A stretch of 64,000 nt of DNA, taken from positions 22,776,383-22,840,382 of the forward strand of contig CM039502.1 of assembly GCA_022432975.1 (NCBI GenBank), written 5' to 3'. The notes beneath the pieces were generated by a model. The model saw only the letters and a list, made by a program, of their open reading frames with translations. It was not told the DNA's origin and made no database searches. The DNA comes from Begonia masoniana (taxonomy: Eukaryota; Streptophyta; Magnoliopsida; Cucurbitales; Begoniaceae). Positions 23,522-35,091 of this stretch are shown piece after piece; position 1 is the first letter of the stretch; each line of letters starts with the position of its first letter. Made by a program: the position numbers and the translations under genes.

Positions 23522-25765
23522 TGTAACACCCCGGGTCTTCCAACTCGGTTTCGCTACCCGTGACATAGAACTGAACTAAGAAATCATACGAGAAATTTAA
23601 AAATTCCTCTAAATGATAAAAATCTTGTCTTTAAATCCTCGACCATGCAGCGGAAAACTCAATAAGTAAACAACATTTATCAAAAGACAAAACGTTAAGA
23701 CATTTGGCTGAGGGAATTGAAAATCAAAGAACATCTACTGATCACAAAACGAAAAAGCATAATGCACACTTCTATTGACAGTTATAAACAACTTCTATCG
23801 ATCACAAAACGACAAAGCATAATGCACGCCTCTACCTACAGTTATAAACACCATCTACCGATAGATGTAAACAACATCTACCGATAGCTATAAACGACAC
23901 CTACCGATTAACATGTGCATCTCACGTGGCTCATTAGACTCATTCTGATCACAAAACGACAAGACTCAATACGCCATTCTACCGTTCACAAAATGACAAA
24001 ACATAACACTCACTTCTGTCGATAGAGAAAATCTACATTTACCGATAACGTGTACATTCCATGTGACTCATTAAACATCGCCCGATAGAAGACTTCTGCC
24101 GGTGAACAAAAACTCCTAACGTCCACCGATAGAAATAATCAACATCTACCGATAGAAGAACATCTTAACCTTTACTGACTTTAACATGACTGATCTAAAC
24201 TTGCACAAATATAATCCATAGACTCATTCAGAATACTTGTAGCGGAAGACTTAAATAAAACAATTAATTCTGTATTCTCATAGTCATCCTCAAACTTAAG
24301 ATTTGAACCAGACAAAACCTCAAAATCCATCCTACTAAGAAAATCTCATCCTACTTAGACATCAAAATTCATAATCCTTACTAACATCCTAAGAGCAGTA
24401 ACTAGGGGTCTCATTCGCCTTTCCAGCCACAAACTGTCACCCTGAGCACCATCCAGCAACCAGTCTTAGACATCCTCATTGAGTTTGGAGTCCTCACCTG
24501 ATAATTCGTCACCTACATTATAAAGTTTAAACTATAAGCCTAATGCTTAGTAAAGAGTGCAATACTAACATGTATGCATGAATGCACAGTTGAAAGGAAC
24601 ACATTTTCATAATCATTTCTCGTCATATTTTTGTTCATATACTTGTTCATGTTCTTGTTCATCGTTTACATCATGTGGATTAAGGGAGGATTTGTGCCGA
24701 AAATGGGGTTGACAGTGAAAGTGTACATAGTCCCTTGTGTGCCGTATTCATGGTCATTCTTTTGGACAGTGACATACGCCAAACCGCCCCCAATTCTTTC
24801 TTAATCCTTGTTACATAAGTTCCATATTCATATCTTGATCGTGAAGGAAAAACATGCACTTAAAACATTTTCATATGCTTGAAAAGGAAACAATCGTGAA
24901 GCATGAGCATGAGTACTCTTATTTCATCGGACTAAAAGGACAAATCAATCATTCAACAATAAATCATGTTGCTATCTCACATATCAAAACCATAAAGACA
25001 ATAACACAAACAGCTTTCGGACATCATAATCAACTTTAACTTAGTACCCTTGTGATGTAGGGCCCTAATGGCTGGGAATCCTACTCACTCACTTACCTGG
25101 TTTCCTTAGCAAACTTGAGCACTTCTCTTCAGACTTCTTCACCTAAAACATTTCACATTACAGAGTTAAACAAAATCCTAAAAGTTCTAACCAAAAGTCA
25201 TCCTAGAATCTAATATATATATATATATACTTCTAAATCTTCTTAGTCGAGCACCTAGTGTGCACAGATTAAGTTCCAGAACCTAAAAATAACCAGATTC
25301 AACCTAGTAACTATCCACAGATTACAAATGTCACTACTATTACTCAGCCATTGATGAATCCAAAACTATAAGTCTTAGCTGAAAATAGAGCTCTAAGTAA
25401 TTAACCAGCAACTACATTGTCTAAGTCTTACCTAGGGCGTGGATTGTCGGGGTGGAGACTGAAGAATCGATCGTCGATGGAGGAGTAGCTGGCCGAGAGA
25501 GAGGGAGAGAAAGAGCTCTGGAGAAAAAGAAAATTGCCAAGAAAGGAAATGTTGGCTACAGTGGGGTTTTAATGAGGTTTAAGGATTTCCATTACCTATT
25601 TATACTAATTAAAATCCATCTTAATTACAATTGTGCCACCCAACCTAGTTTCACACCACTTGGAATTCAAAAAATCAGGCATTAATTTAAAATAAAAAGG
25701 TCGATAAAAGGTGACAGTTAAATCAGTTAAGAAAACAATCCTGGCCAAAATTGTAGGGTGTTACA
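23522..25765 (-). repeat. Element G 3' LTR
   Basis: On the + strand it reads TGTAACACCCCGGGTCTTCC ... GGGTGTTACA, 2244 bp. It interrupts H pol; the left flank ACAAC (23517-23521) should be the target-site duplication but its partner is not in the window. It holds a TATA box (near 25596), CTACCGATAG-type inverted motifs (23740-24180), two copies of a roughly 60-bp repeat (four copies in the other LTR), and the exon-like blocks. A polypurine tract follows at 25766-25782 (minus GTTTAAGTACAGGTGGA). Confidence 0.88.
24466..25142 (-). other. LTR micro-exon and acidic exon, element G
   Basis: On the minus strand AAATGTTTTAG precedes a 46-nt block (25142-25097) followed by GTAAGTGAGTG; it reads VKKSEEKCSSLLRKP. 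The acceptor TATAATGTAG precedes GTGACGAATTATC (from 24512), reading GDELSGEDSKLNEDV and TAA at 24466-24468. Frame and lengths match element B. Confidence 0.4.
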
Positions 25766-25806
25766 TCCACCTGTACTTAAACAAAATTTTCGTCCTCGAA
25801 AATTGA

Positions 25807-28800
25807 TTAAACAAAGAACTCTGGATATTTGATCAACATGTCTTGCTGTCGCTCCCAAGTGGCTTCATCAATGCCATGATTCGTCCACAAAACCTTCACT
25901 AGTGGGATCTCTTTATTCCGCAGAGTCTTAACTGCAGATTCCAAAATTCGAACAGGTTTCTCTTCATACATTAGTGTCGGCTCAATTTCGATTTCTGTTG
26001 GCTTAACAATCTGTGTCGGATCACGTATGCATTTTCTTAGCATCGACACATGAAAAACATTATGAACCTTTTCCAGTGATGGAGGTATTTGCAACTTATA
26101 AGCTGTACTGTCAATCCTTGCCAAGACGGGGAATGGTCCAATGAATCGTGGATTAAGCTTTCCCTTCTTGCCAAATATTAGAACTCCTTTAAACGGTTAA
26201 ATCTTTAAGAAAACTCCATCACTGACTGGAAACTCAAGATCCCTCCTTCTTTGGTCAGCATAACTCTTCTGTCGGCTTTGTGCTGTCATCATCCTTTTCC
26301 TAATAATGACGATCTTGTCTGACATCTGCTGCAAAATTTCAGGGCCTAGAAGTTTTGCTTCGGCAACTTCATCTCAATATAAGGGTGATCTGTATTTCCT
26401 GTCATACAGTGCTTCGTATGGTGTCATACCAATAGTGGACTGGAAACTATTGTTGTCGGAGAATTCAACCAATGACAGACATCGACTCCAAGATGCCTGG
26501 AAATCCTAGCACACACGCCCTTAACATATCTTCAAGTGTCTTAATTTTCCGCTCAGATTGTCCATCAGTCTGAGGGTGAAAAGTAGTGCTGAGGGTCAAC
26601 TTTGTTCCCAACGTGCCTTGAAGACTTTGCCAAAACCTTGAGGTGAACCTGAGATCACGATCGGAGACAATGGATATCAGAATCCCATGCAACCTAATAA
26701 TTTCCTGAACGTACAGATTAGCAAACTGATCCATCGTGTAAGTTGTCTTTACAGGTAGGAAGTGAGCTGATTTTGTCAATCTGTCAGCCACAACCCAGAT
26801 ACTGTCATGACCTTTAGTTGTCTTAGGTAATCCTACAACAAAATCCATGGCAATGTTTTCCCACTTCCATTTGGGGATCGGTAAGGGTTGAAGGGTACCT
26901 CCTGGACGTTGATGCTCTGCCTTAACTTGTTGGCATACCAAACACGACTCCACATACTTGGCAACATCCCTCTTCAAATTTGGCCACCAATAAAGTAACT
27001 TTAAGTCCCGATACATCTTGGTATTGCCAGGGTGAACAGAAAAAGGAGACGAGTGTGTCTCAGCTAAGATCAACCTACGTAATTCTTCATCACTTGGAAC
27101 ATACCATCGATTTCTAAATTTCAAAATATCATCCTTGGAGAGACTGAACTCAGAGGAGGCGTCCTTCAAATTACTCATTATGATACTCTTCTCCTTTGAA
27201 TCCTTCTGCTGTGCCTCTTTAATCTTATCCAAAATAGTTGGCCGAATAGATAATGCCAAAAGCGATGCTGATAACTCCAGAACTATCTCCAACTCAAATT
27301 TCTTAATTTTAACCTTCAAGGGTAATGACATGGTTGACACCGCAGGCTGCATTGTCTTTGACATTCTGCTTAATGCATCGGCCACAGCATTAGCCTTACC
27401 CGGGTGATACTTAATTTCAAAGTCATAATCCTTAATGAACTCCAACCAACGTCTTTGTCTCATATTTAATTCCTTTTGAGTAAAGAGGTACTTCAGGCTT
27501 TTATGGTCAGAAAACACTTCACACTGTTGACGAGTGTGTCTCAGCTAAGATCAACCTACGTAATTCTTCATCACTTGGAACATACGGACTTCACTGGTGT
27601 TCCTTGGCTGTGGCCAGTCTTTTACTGCCTGAATTTTGGTTGGATCTACAGATATGCCCTAAGCAGAAATGACATGGCCTAGAAAATTGACCTTATCCAA
27701 CCAGAACTCATATTTGGACAACTTGGCATAGAGTTGCTGCTGTTTTAATGTCGTTAAAACTACTCTTAAGTGTTTTTCATGGTTAGCTTTAGTCCGTGAG
27801 TAAATTAGGATGTTATCTATAAACACAATCACAAACTTGTCTAAATACTCACGAAACACACGATTCATCAAGTCCATAAAAGCTACAGGTGCATTTGTCA
27901 ATCCAAACGACATCACAAGAAATTCATAGTGTTCATATCGGGTTCTGAATGTTGTCTTTGGTATATCACTCTCCTTAACCTTCAGTTGGTAATAACTCGA
28001 TCGTAAGTCAATTTTTGAAAATACCTTAGCTCCTTGTAGTTGGTCAAACAAGTCGTCAATTCGGGGTAAGGGATATTTATTCTTGATTGTTAACTTGTTC
28101 AGCTCTCTGTAATCTATGCACATTCTAAGAGAACTATCTTTCTTCTTAACAAATAGGACAGGTGCACCCCAGGGAGAACAACTCGGGCGTATAAATCCCT
28201 TGTTTACTAATTCCTGTAGTTGGATTTTTAACTCTTTCAGCTCAACAGGTGCCATGCGGTAAGGGTTCTTAGACACAGGTAATGCCTCGGGATATGTATC
28301 GATTACAAACTCAACTTCCCTATCAGGTGGTAATCCGGGCAAGTCATCCAAAAATGCTTCTGGAAACTCTCGGACTACGGGAAAGTCTTGAGGTTCTACC
28401 TTATTCTTCACCCGAACATCAATTATGCTAGCTAGATAACTTTCACAACCACTCTTCAGTAACCGTTGAGTTTCTAGTGAGGATATAATTGGCATTTTAC
28501 TTATTTTTGGGATGGCTTGGAAGGAATAACGATCTCCGTCCGGGGGTCAGAACTCAACCAATCCAGACTTACAACTTATCATGGTATAATGTCTGAATAA
28601 CCAATCCATTCCTAGTATGACTTCATATCCCTTCATATCAATTACGATTTGTTCTATGTACAACTTCTTACCTCCTAAGGACATTATATCACCTTTTACT
28701 ATCTGCTCTGAATGTAAGGACTTCCCTGACGGTAACATAACACTATATGACCTCTCGGCTGGTAAGAGTTCTAACCTATGCTTACATACAAATAAAGTTG

Positions 28801-29911
28801 CTACAAACGAGTGAGTGGCTCCCGTATCGATAAGTGTTTAAGCAGAAATACCACAGATCATAATTGTACCTATTATGACTGTCTGCTGCACTGCATCCTC
28901 ATCTTCCATTAAAGCATAAACTCTAGGCGCCACTCTTGCTCGATTTGGGTCCTGCGGCATGGGACAGTCTCTGACCACATGACCAACCTAGTCACATCTA
29001 TAGCAACGGCCAGAATATAATTTGCATTCTCCATAGTGGTTCTTCTGGCAGGTGGAACATAGAGGAGCTAGAGGCCGCTTTCTTTTTCCTTGGTCATCAT
29101 TTGGATTGAAGGGTCTCTTCACACCTTTCTTCTGTTGTTGCGGTCTTCTATTCGGTTGTGGTTTCCAACCTCTACCCTGGCGCGGTGGTGGCTGGGTCTC
29201 CTTGATAAATTTCCTTAGCGGTTCACACTGCCCTTGCACAGTTAACTCTACTTCTTCCAATTCCAAAGCCTTACCAGCCACTTCGGAATAAGGTATGTTA
29301 TGGATTCCTGTAGTCTTCACTCCCTTGAAGAGGCTCGGCTTCAGTCCATGGATAAACTGGTGAATCTTGTCTTTCTCATCATCCACCAGACGGGGCGCAA
29401 ACCTAGACAAGGCCTCAAACTTGTAGATGTAATCGGCCACTGAACCGGTTTGGCGCAGCTGCATAAACTCCATCTTTTTGCTGGCCTGAACCGCTCGGCT
29501 AAAATACTTGTCAAAGAAAGCCATCCTGAACCACGCCCAAGTCATAGTTTCCGCATTCGTAGTGCTCTGAATTGAGTCCCACCAATGCCTTGCACCCAAT
29601 GCAAGATGAAAAAGAGCACATGTGACCCTGTCCCCTTCTTCGACCTTGGCATACTTGAACATGTCCTCAATTGTTCGAATCCATTCTTCAGCATGAATAA
29701 GATCCGAAACTTGTCCATTGAATACAGGAGGTCGAAGACAGTGAAAACGCTCGCTTCCATGGTCATGAGTCGTATTCGAGCTAGAATTCCCTTGCTCTTC
29801 TCTAGTAGTCACCAACTGCTCAATTTGGCGGGACTAGCGCATAACAAACTCGATTAGCTGAGCGATGGTGTTACTATCCTCATTGTTATCTCTTTGTTGA
29901 CCTCTTACCAT
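25807..29911 (-). pseudogene. Element G gag-pol (decayed, RNase H partly deleted)
   Basis: A B-like polyprotein starts at ATG 29911 (MVRGQQRDNNEDSN) and ends at 25807 (KYPEFFV). Gag has a TAG near 29835 and TAG at 28988 just after the CCHC knuckle start (CYRCD). Protease ([11 protein letters not shown]) has a TAA near 28840; a TGA lies at 28547. Reverse transcriptase is readable at 28495-27659 ([10 protein letters not shown], with the second catalytic Asp changed to Asn). About 375 bp between RT and RNase H are missing, replaced by a 57-bp filler (27529-27585). Integrase is readable from 27517 ([32 protein letters not shown]) to a frameshift near 26500, with further stops before the chromodomain (PTLMYEEKPVRILESAVK). 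It cannot make a working polyprotein. Confidence 0.9.
27529..27585. repeat. 57-bp filler copied from 27048-27104
   Basis: The 57 bases from GACGAGTGTGTCTCAGC to TTGGAACATAC are an exact copy, in the same orientation, of the integrase-region sequence at 27048-27104. They sit at the junction where about 375 bp of RT/RNase H are lost relative to element B. This is a templated insertion at a repaired double-strand break. Confidence 0.9.
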
Positions 29912-30058
29912 TTTGAGACTCCTGAACAGATAATCATAAACACATCTTAACTTAATGATATTACTAGAATCGTAAACACTTACGGTTGTTGGAGTGTACT
30001 CATGTGGCAAATCTGTGCTGGAAGGTAGTCTGCAGAATTGATTTTAGAACCCGGTTTT

Positions 30059-30070
30059 GCTTTGATACCA
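30059..30070 (-). other. Primer-binding site of element G
   Basis: The minus strand reads TGGTATCAAAGC next to the 5' LTR (30075). It is complementary to initiator-Met tRNA, as in B, E, J and N. The leader between it and gag holds the donor/acceptor-like pair at 29983 and 29922. Confidence 0.75.
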
Positions 30071-30074
30071 TAAT

Positions 30075-31097
30075 TTTAACACCCAGGGTCTTCCAACACG
30101 GTTTCGCTACCCATGACATAGAACTGAACTAAGAAATCATACGAGAAATTTAAAAATTCCTATAAATAATAAAAATCTTGTCTTTAAATCCTCGACCATG
30201 CAGCGGAAAACTCAATAAGTAAACAACATTTATCAAAAGACAAAACGTTAAGACATTTGGTTGAGGGAATTGAAAATCAAAGAACATCTACCGATCACAA
30301 AATGACAAAGCATAATGCACGCTTCTACTGACAGTTATAAACAACTTCTACCGATCACAAAACGACAAAGCGTAATGCACGCTTCTACCGACAGTTATAA
30401 AAAACTTCTACCGATCACAAAACGATAAAGCATAATGCACGCTTCTACCGATAGTTATAAATAACTTCTACCAATCACAAAACGACAAAGCATAATGCAC
30501 ACCTCCACCGACAGTTATAAACAACATCTACCGATAGATGTAAACAACATCTACCGATAGCTATCAACGACACCTATCGATTAACATGTGCATCTCATGT
30601 GGCTCATTAGACTCCTTCCGATCACAAAATGACAAGACTCAATACGCCATTATACTGTTCACAAAACGACAAAATATAACACTCACTTCTGCCGATAGAG
30701 AAAATCTACATTTACCGATAACGTGTGCATCCCACGTGACTCATTAAACATCGCCCGATAGAAGACTTCTGCCGGTGAACAAAAACTCCTAACGTCCACC
30801 GATAAAAATAATCAACACCTACCAATAGAAGAACATCTAAACCTTTACTGACTTCAACATGACTGATCTAAACTTGCACAAATATAATCCATAGACTCAT
30901 TCAGGATACTTGTAGCGGAAGACTTAAATAAAATAGTTAATTCTGTATTCTCATAGTCATCCTCAAACTTAAGATTTGAACCAGACAAAACCTCAAAATA
31001 CATCCTATTAAGAAAATCCCATCCTATTTAGACATCAAAATTCATAATCCTTACTAACATCCTAAGAGCAGTAACCAGGAGTCTCATTCGCCTTTCC
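30075..31097 (-). repeat. Element G 5' LTR, 3' part (cut by I)
   Basis: On the + strand it starts TTTAACACCCAGGGTCTTCC, where TGTAAC has decayed to TTTAAC, and matches the left part of 23522-25765. It ends at CGCCTTTCC, where element I begins; in the intact copy this continues AGCCACAAACTGTC. It carries four copies of the roughly 60-bp unit (30282-30530) against two in the 3' LTR. The promoter half of this LTR lies beyond the window. Confidence 0.85.
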
Positions 31098-31437
31098 TGT
31101 AACACCCGAGTTTTTCAGATTTCCACTCTTAGGGATATTTTCATAAAATAGCAAATTAAGGTCTTTTCTCGAACGGAAAGTTTCATTAGAGCCCTAGGAT
31201 TTTATGAGGATTTTTAGTGGAATAAGTAAATCTTTAGAAATTCAAATTGATAGCGTAACGCCGAGTTTCGATTTTCTGCATATAGTGTTTTAAGTCGTAA
31301 AAATAGTAAATTAGGTCCGTTTTGCGAACAGAGAGTTTCGTTAGAACCCTAGAAATAAGTTAGAATATTTGAAGGAATAAAGAAGTTTTGAGGAATCTAA
31401 ATCGATGGGTTAATTAACGAAATAGGAAGAACGAATG
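31098..31437 (+). repeat. Element I LTR, first segment
   Basis: It starts TGTAACACCCGAGTTTTTCA, closely like LTR A, and inserts into the LTR of G (left flank TTTCC). It is cut by J at 31437 and continues at 58347. No coding part of I is in the window, so it may be a solo LTR or the LTR of a larger element. Confidence 0.8.
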
Positions 31438-33977
31438 TGTAATATCCGGCCTGTACGAAATTTCATATTATAATATATATTGGCATTTTTGTAAATATGT
31501 CAAATCAAGCCCGTTTTACAAAAACAAAGTATCATTTCGATCCTAACGATTAATAGGAATTTTACAGAATTTACAAGAATTTTCGGAGTAATAACACTAT
31601 ATTCCGAGTAATTAAGTTTCTCGTAATATAAGGAACGTTCTAGTAAAAATAGTAAACGAAATCCGATTTGCGAACGGATAGTTTTAATAAATCTAAAATA
31701 ATAAGTTGAACCTATTGGTGAATTAAGGAAATTTAGAGAATCCGAATAGTTAGCCGATTGATGAAACGAAGGACGAAACAAATATAAAAACTAAAGAAGG
31801 GCAAAAAGGTAAATTGCCAAGTTAATTTTTAATAAAAATCAAATTTCTTCATTCAGCAGAACACTTCTGCGATTTCAATTTTTTCCTCTTTCTTCCAGAG
31901 GCGATTTCTCTCTCGGCTTCCCTCTCTGCCTGCGACGACTTCGACGATCCGACCTCCAATCTTTCCTCCGTTCGTTCCGTTTTCTTCGTGCTTTCTCCTC
32001 CAATCGACGTTCTAGGTATGAACCTACGATCTTGGAGCTTTTATTTCGATGTTTAAGGAGTTTTAAACAATTAGGTTTCGTTTAGGTTTTGTTAAAAATT
32101 GAGATTTAGGGCTCGAAATTGATAGATTGTTATAGTTTACGAACGTATTAGACGTATTAAACGTTATTGGAAGAAGTTTGGAAGATTTAGGAGAAATGTT
32201 AAATTTGTAAATTTCGGGTTTTTGGGAAACTCGTAAATTGGATTTCGGGGTATCGAGCGTGGATTAATGGATTAAATGCCTCGATAAGTTAAGTTGGAAT
32301 GTTAGGAAATTCCTTTAGTTGAAGTTTTGACAATTGGACGTTTATTAACTTAAACTCGTTTTAACGTCAATCCTTGTAAATTGCTTAGGTGATCAGCGCT
32401 CGTGGATGGAGCTTGAGCTGCTTTGGACACGAGGTAAGTTCTCGTGATCTTCTTTGGCCGATTGGCCTACACCGTACGTCGAATGTCGTCTCGAGGAGTT
32501 TTGGAGATGCGCATGTTTATTTGTTTTGGTTGGGTAGACAGGTTTAGTTGTTTTATAGGTTATAGGTTATGCATTTATAGTCTTGATAGTACACGTTATT
32601 GATTGTTTACTTTATGATATAGAACTGTTCATGCATCACGTGTTTTAAAGAAAAGTATGAAAGTGAATTTTGCACAATGTTTTAAAGATAATGCAAAGAA
32701 TAAAATGGGCCGTAAGGCATATAGTTAAAATGGGCCGTAATACATATAGTTAAAATGGGCCGTAGAGCATAGAGTTAAAATGGGCCGAAAGGGATACAGG
32801 CCGAAAGGCATACAGTTTATAGGTCATGCGAGGTGGGGCTCAGGCACGGCTGTACGTGTTGTAAGCGTGTACCCCCCGCCTCTAGCTGGAAAGAGTAGTC
32901 CGCCCGCTGGATGAGCTCTCTCCGGTTAGAGGGATAGGATCTCGGTGACACCTACAGTGCATAGCATAGCATAGCATACCATAGCATAGCATTTGCATTT
33001 ACGAGTCTTATTGAGATTTTTATCTCATAGTGTGTTGTATGGTGTAGGTGATTTCAAGGAAACAGGTGAGGATGAGATCCCTCCACCTGAGGAGTGACAC
33101 AGTTGACGGAGGATGGCTTGCTGTGGTGTGTTGCGCAGTCGATGCTCACCTGACCCGTGGGGAAGTACGTATAGATTTTGAGGGTTTTAAGTTATTTTGG
33201 ATAGAATAGGAAAATTGTATAGACATTATAGGGTGTTTGGTTCTGGTAGTTGATAGGTTTACATTTTAATGTTTTTTATACTATTTGTAATTGTTTAGTG
33301 ATTTTAAAACAGGAGGATATGTTCGGTTTTTAAACATATCCACGCGGTTTATTTCCATAAAACGTACTTGGTTTTAAAATGCGTTTGGAGTTGTTAACGA
33401 GGGGTAAGTGAATTATGTGGGTTTTGAGTGTTCGGAGGAATACGTGAATTGTGAATGTATGATGTAAGGAAGAGAAAAAAGAGGTGTGTGTTGTGTGTAT
33501 ATGTGTGAACGCAGGAGAAGAAAAGGAAAAGGGGAAGGGGCAGAGGAGATGGCAACGAATCGCCATGGGGGGGCGATTGAATCGCCACTCCCTGGAAAAT
33601 TTCCAGGGAGTGTGGCGATTAGTCGCCACAAATTGTGGCGACTGATCGCCACAGGCGATATGCAACAAGCGAATAATCGCCTGTTGCAATCGCCGATGGG
33701 CGATTATTCGCCCTATCTTTTGGGCGAGTAATCGCCCCTGCATGTAAGGGGTGATTGCCCCTTTTGTCCCTCGATTTAACTTAATTGTTTTTAAATGTTT
33801 TTAAACTATTTTACATATTTGTTTTACTTATTATTTAAATTGTTCCAAGATTCGTTTTAAACGATTTTCCTAACGAACCTCGATTTCGATTTCGGTTTAG
33901 GTTTCGTCTAGAGTATAGTTGAAGTTTAAAAAAAAAAAATAGTATGAAAAATCGGGTACAGTATTAGGGACGTGACA
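31438..33977 (+). repeat. Element J 5' LTR
   Basis: 2540 bp, TGTAATATCCGGCCTGTACG ... GGGACGTGACA. A pyrimidine-rich leader without ATG ends at GTTCTAG|GTATG (32015/32016). The micro-exon and acidic exon are at 32389-33097. Between them is a minisatellite of about four 24-25 bp units (AAAATGGGCCGTAAGGCATA, 32697-32820) and a CATAG pentamer run (32957-32992). A palindrome cluster (33549-33740) includes ACTCCCTGGAAA/TTTCCAGGGAGT and GGCGATTATTCGCC. Confidence 0.9.
32389..33097 (+). other. LTR micro-exon and acidic exon, element J
   Basis: The micro-exon 32389-32433 (45 nt) lies between AAATTGCTTAG and GTAAGTTCTCG and reads DQRSWMELELLWTR after a shared Gly codon. After GTATGGTGTAG (33047) the acidic frame reads GDFKETGEDEIPPPEE, with TGA at 33095-33097. 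The frame is open through both and back through the pyrimidine-rich leader, where no ATG is present. The only in-frame ATG is inside the micro-exon (SWMELE). The 3' LTR has the same arrangement near 47845-48530. Confidence 0.45.
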
Positions 33978-33981
33978 ATTA

Positions 33982-34000
33982 TGGTATCAGAGCCCCCGGG
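33982..34000 (+). other. Primer-binding site of element J
   Basis: TGGTATCAGAGCCCCCGGG begins four bases after the LTR end (33977). It has a long match to the 3' end of initiator-Met tRNA. Confidence 0.85.
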
Positions 34001-34064
34001 TTTTAAAATCGGTTCTGTAGACTGCTCGACTGCACAGCCACTACGCGGACATCCTTCATCAACT

Positions 34065-34127
34065 GTAAGTACGTAGCTTTATTTGATTTCTAGTTTCTTA
34101 GAGTATTGTGTTTTAACTTTGGTATAG
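34065..34127 (+). other. Candidate 63-nt leader intron, element J
   Basis: The leader reads CATCAACT|GTAAGTACG and, 63 nt on, CTTTGGTATAG|GAATTTTATAAATATGG with the gag ATG. Position, size and both site sequences match B and G. It would join the primer-site leader to a point about 13 nt before gag. Confidence 0.35.
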
Positions 34128-34140
34128 GAATTTTATAAAT

Positions 34141-34824
34141 ATGGTGCGTCCACGAAACGATCGAGATGACCGCGACGATACAATAGACACTCTGAAGGAT
34201 TTTATTGCCTAGCAGTCTCAACATATGGAGCAACAGGCTCAACAGATGGAGAGACAGTCTCAACAACTGGGCACCTTAATTGACCGTGAAGGCGTTAGAG
34301 CTCGTGAGGCGGCAACTCCCGGCAATAAGGGGATGGAGAGGTTCCAAAAGCTCCAACCTCCTATATTTAATGGACAATCTACGGAACCCGCTTCAGCTGA
34401 GGAGTGGATTCGTACTATGGATGATATGTTGACCTATGCTAGCATCAAAGATGGAGAAAAGGTGGCGTTGGTGACTTACCACCTGGCTTTAGATGCCCGA
34501 TTCTGGTGGGACACCGTTAAGGCAACCACTGATATTACGATAATGGGCTGGAAACGATTCAAAGAGTTGTTTTATGACAAGTATTTCAGCCATACCGTAC
34601 GAGAGGCGAAGATGGTTGAGTTTATGCAGTTACGGCAGGTCTGTTCTATTGCCGAATATGTGAGGAAGTTTGATGCCCTTTCTAGATTTGCGCCACGATA
34701 GGTCAGCGTAAACGAGGACAAGGTACGCCGATTCTTACAGGGACTTAGCCAGGAGTTCTGGATGCGCCTTACCTTATCTGGGGTACGGAATGTATCCTAT
34801 GACGATATTGTGGCTAGGGCGCTT
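34141..34824 (+). pseudogene. Element J gag, N-terminal part
   Basis: Gag starts ATG 34141 (MVRPRNDRDDRDDTIDTL). An in-frame TAG at 34210-34212 and a second TAG at 34699-34701 break it. Readable blocks: [83 protein letters not shown]. After the second stop it continues VSVNEDKVRRFLQGL to DIVARAL, where solo LTR K is inserted. Gag forms the particle core; this copy is defective. Confidence 0.88.
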
Positions 34825-35056
34825 TGTAACAACCGGGGTTTTTAGGAAAAATTGGAGAGAAAATAACAGATTAATAAATTGGTTGTTTTAATTAATTTAA
34901 AAGAAAAGTAAATTGTTTTTATTTAGGTTCAGGTATTTCTCAGTCAATTAAGCCGAGGGTTAGGTTAAATTAATAACGAGATTTAACGAAATTCGAAGAG
35001 GCCGAAAGTACGGGAGGACAAATCGGTAATTGATGATTTGTTAATGTTTAATAGAA

Positions 35057-35091
<35 letters not shown>

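Noticed and set aside
25452..25685. Small + strand frame at 25452-25685
   Set aside because: It is antisense to the leader and TATA region of the G LTR, with no counterpart in element B.
32016..33047. A host gene captured by the LTRs as the source of the exon-like blocks
   Set aside because: No similarity to a known plant protein was recognised, and the blocks are shared by many families, so a recent capture is not supported. Without a search it cannot be fully excluded.
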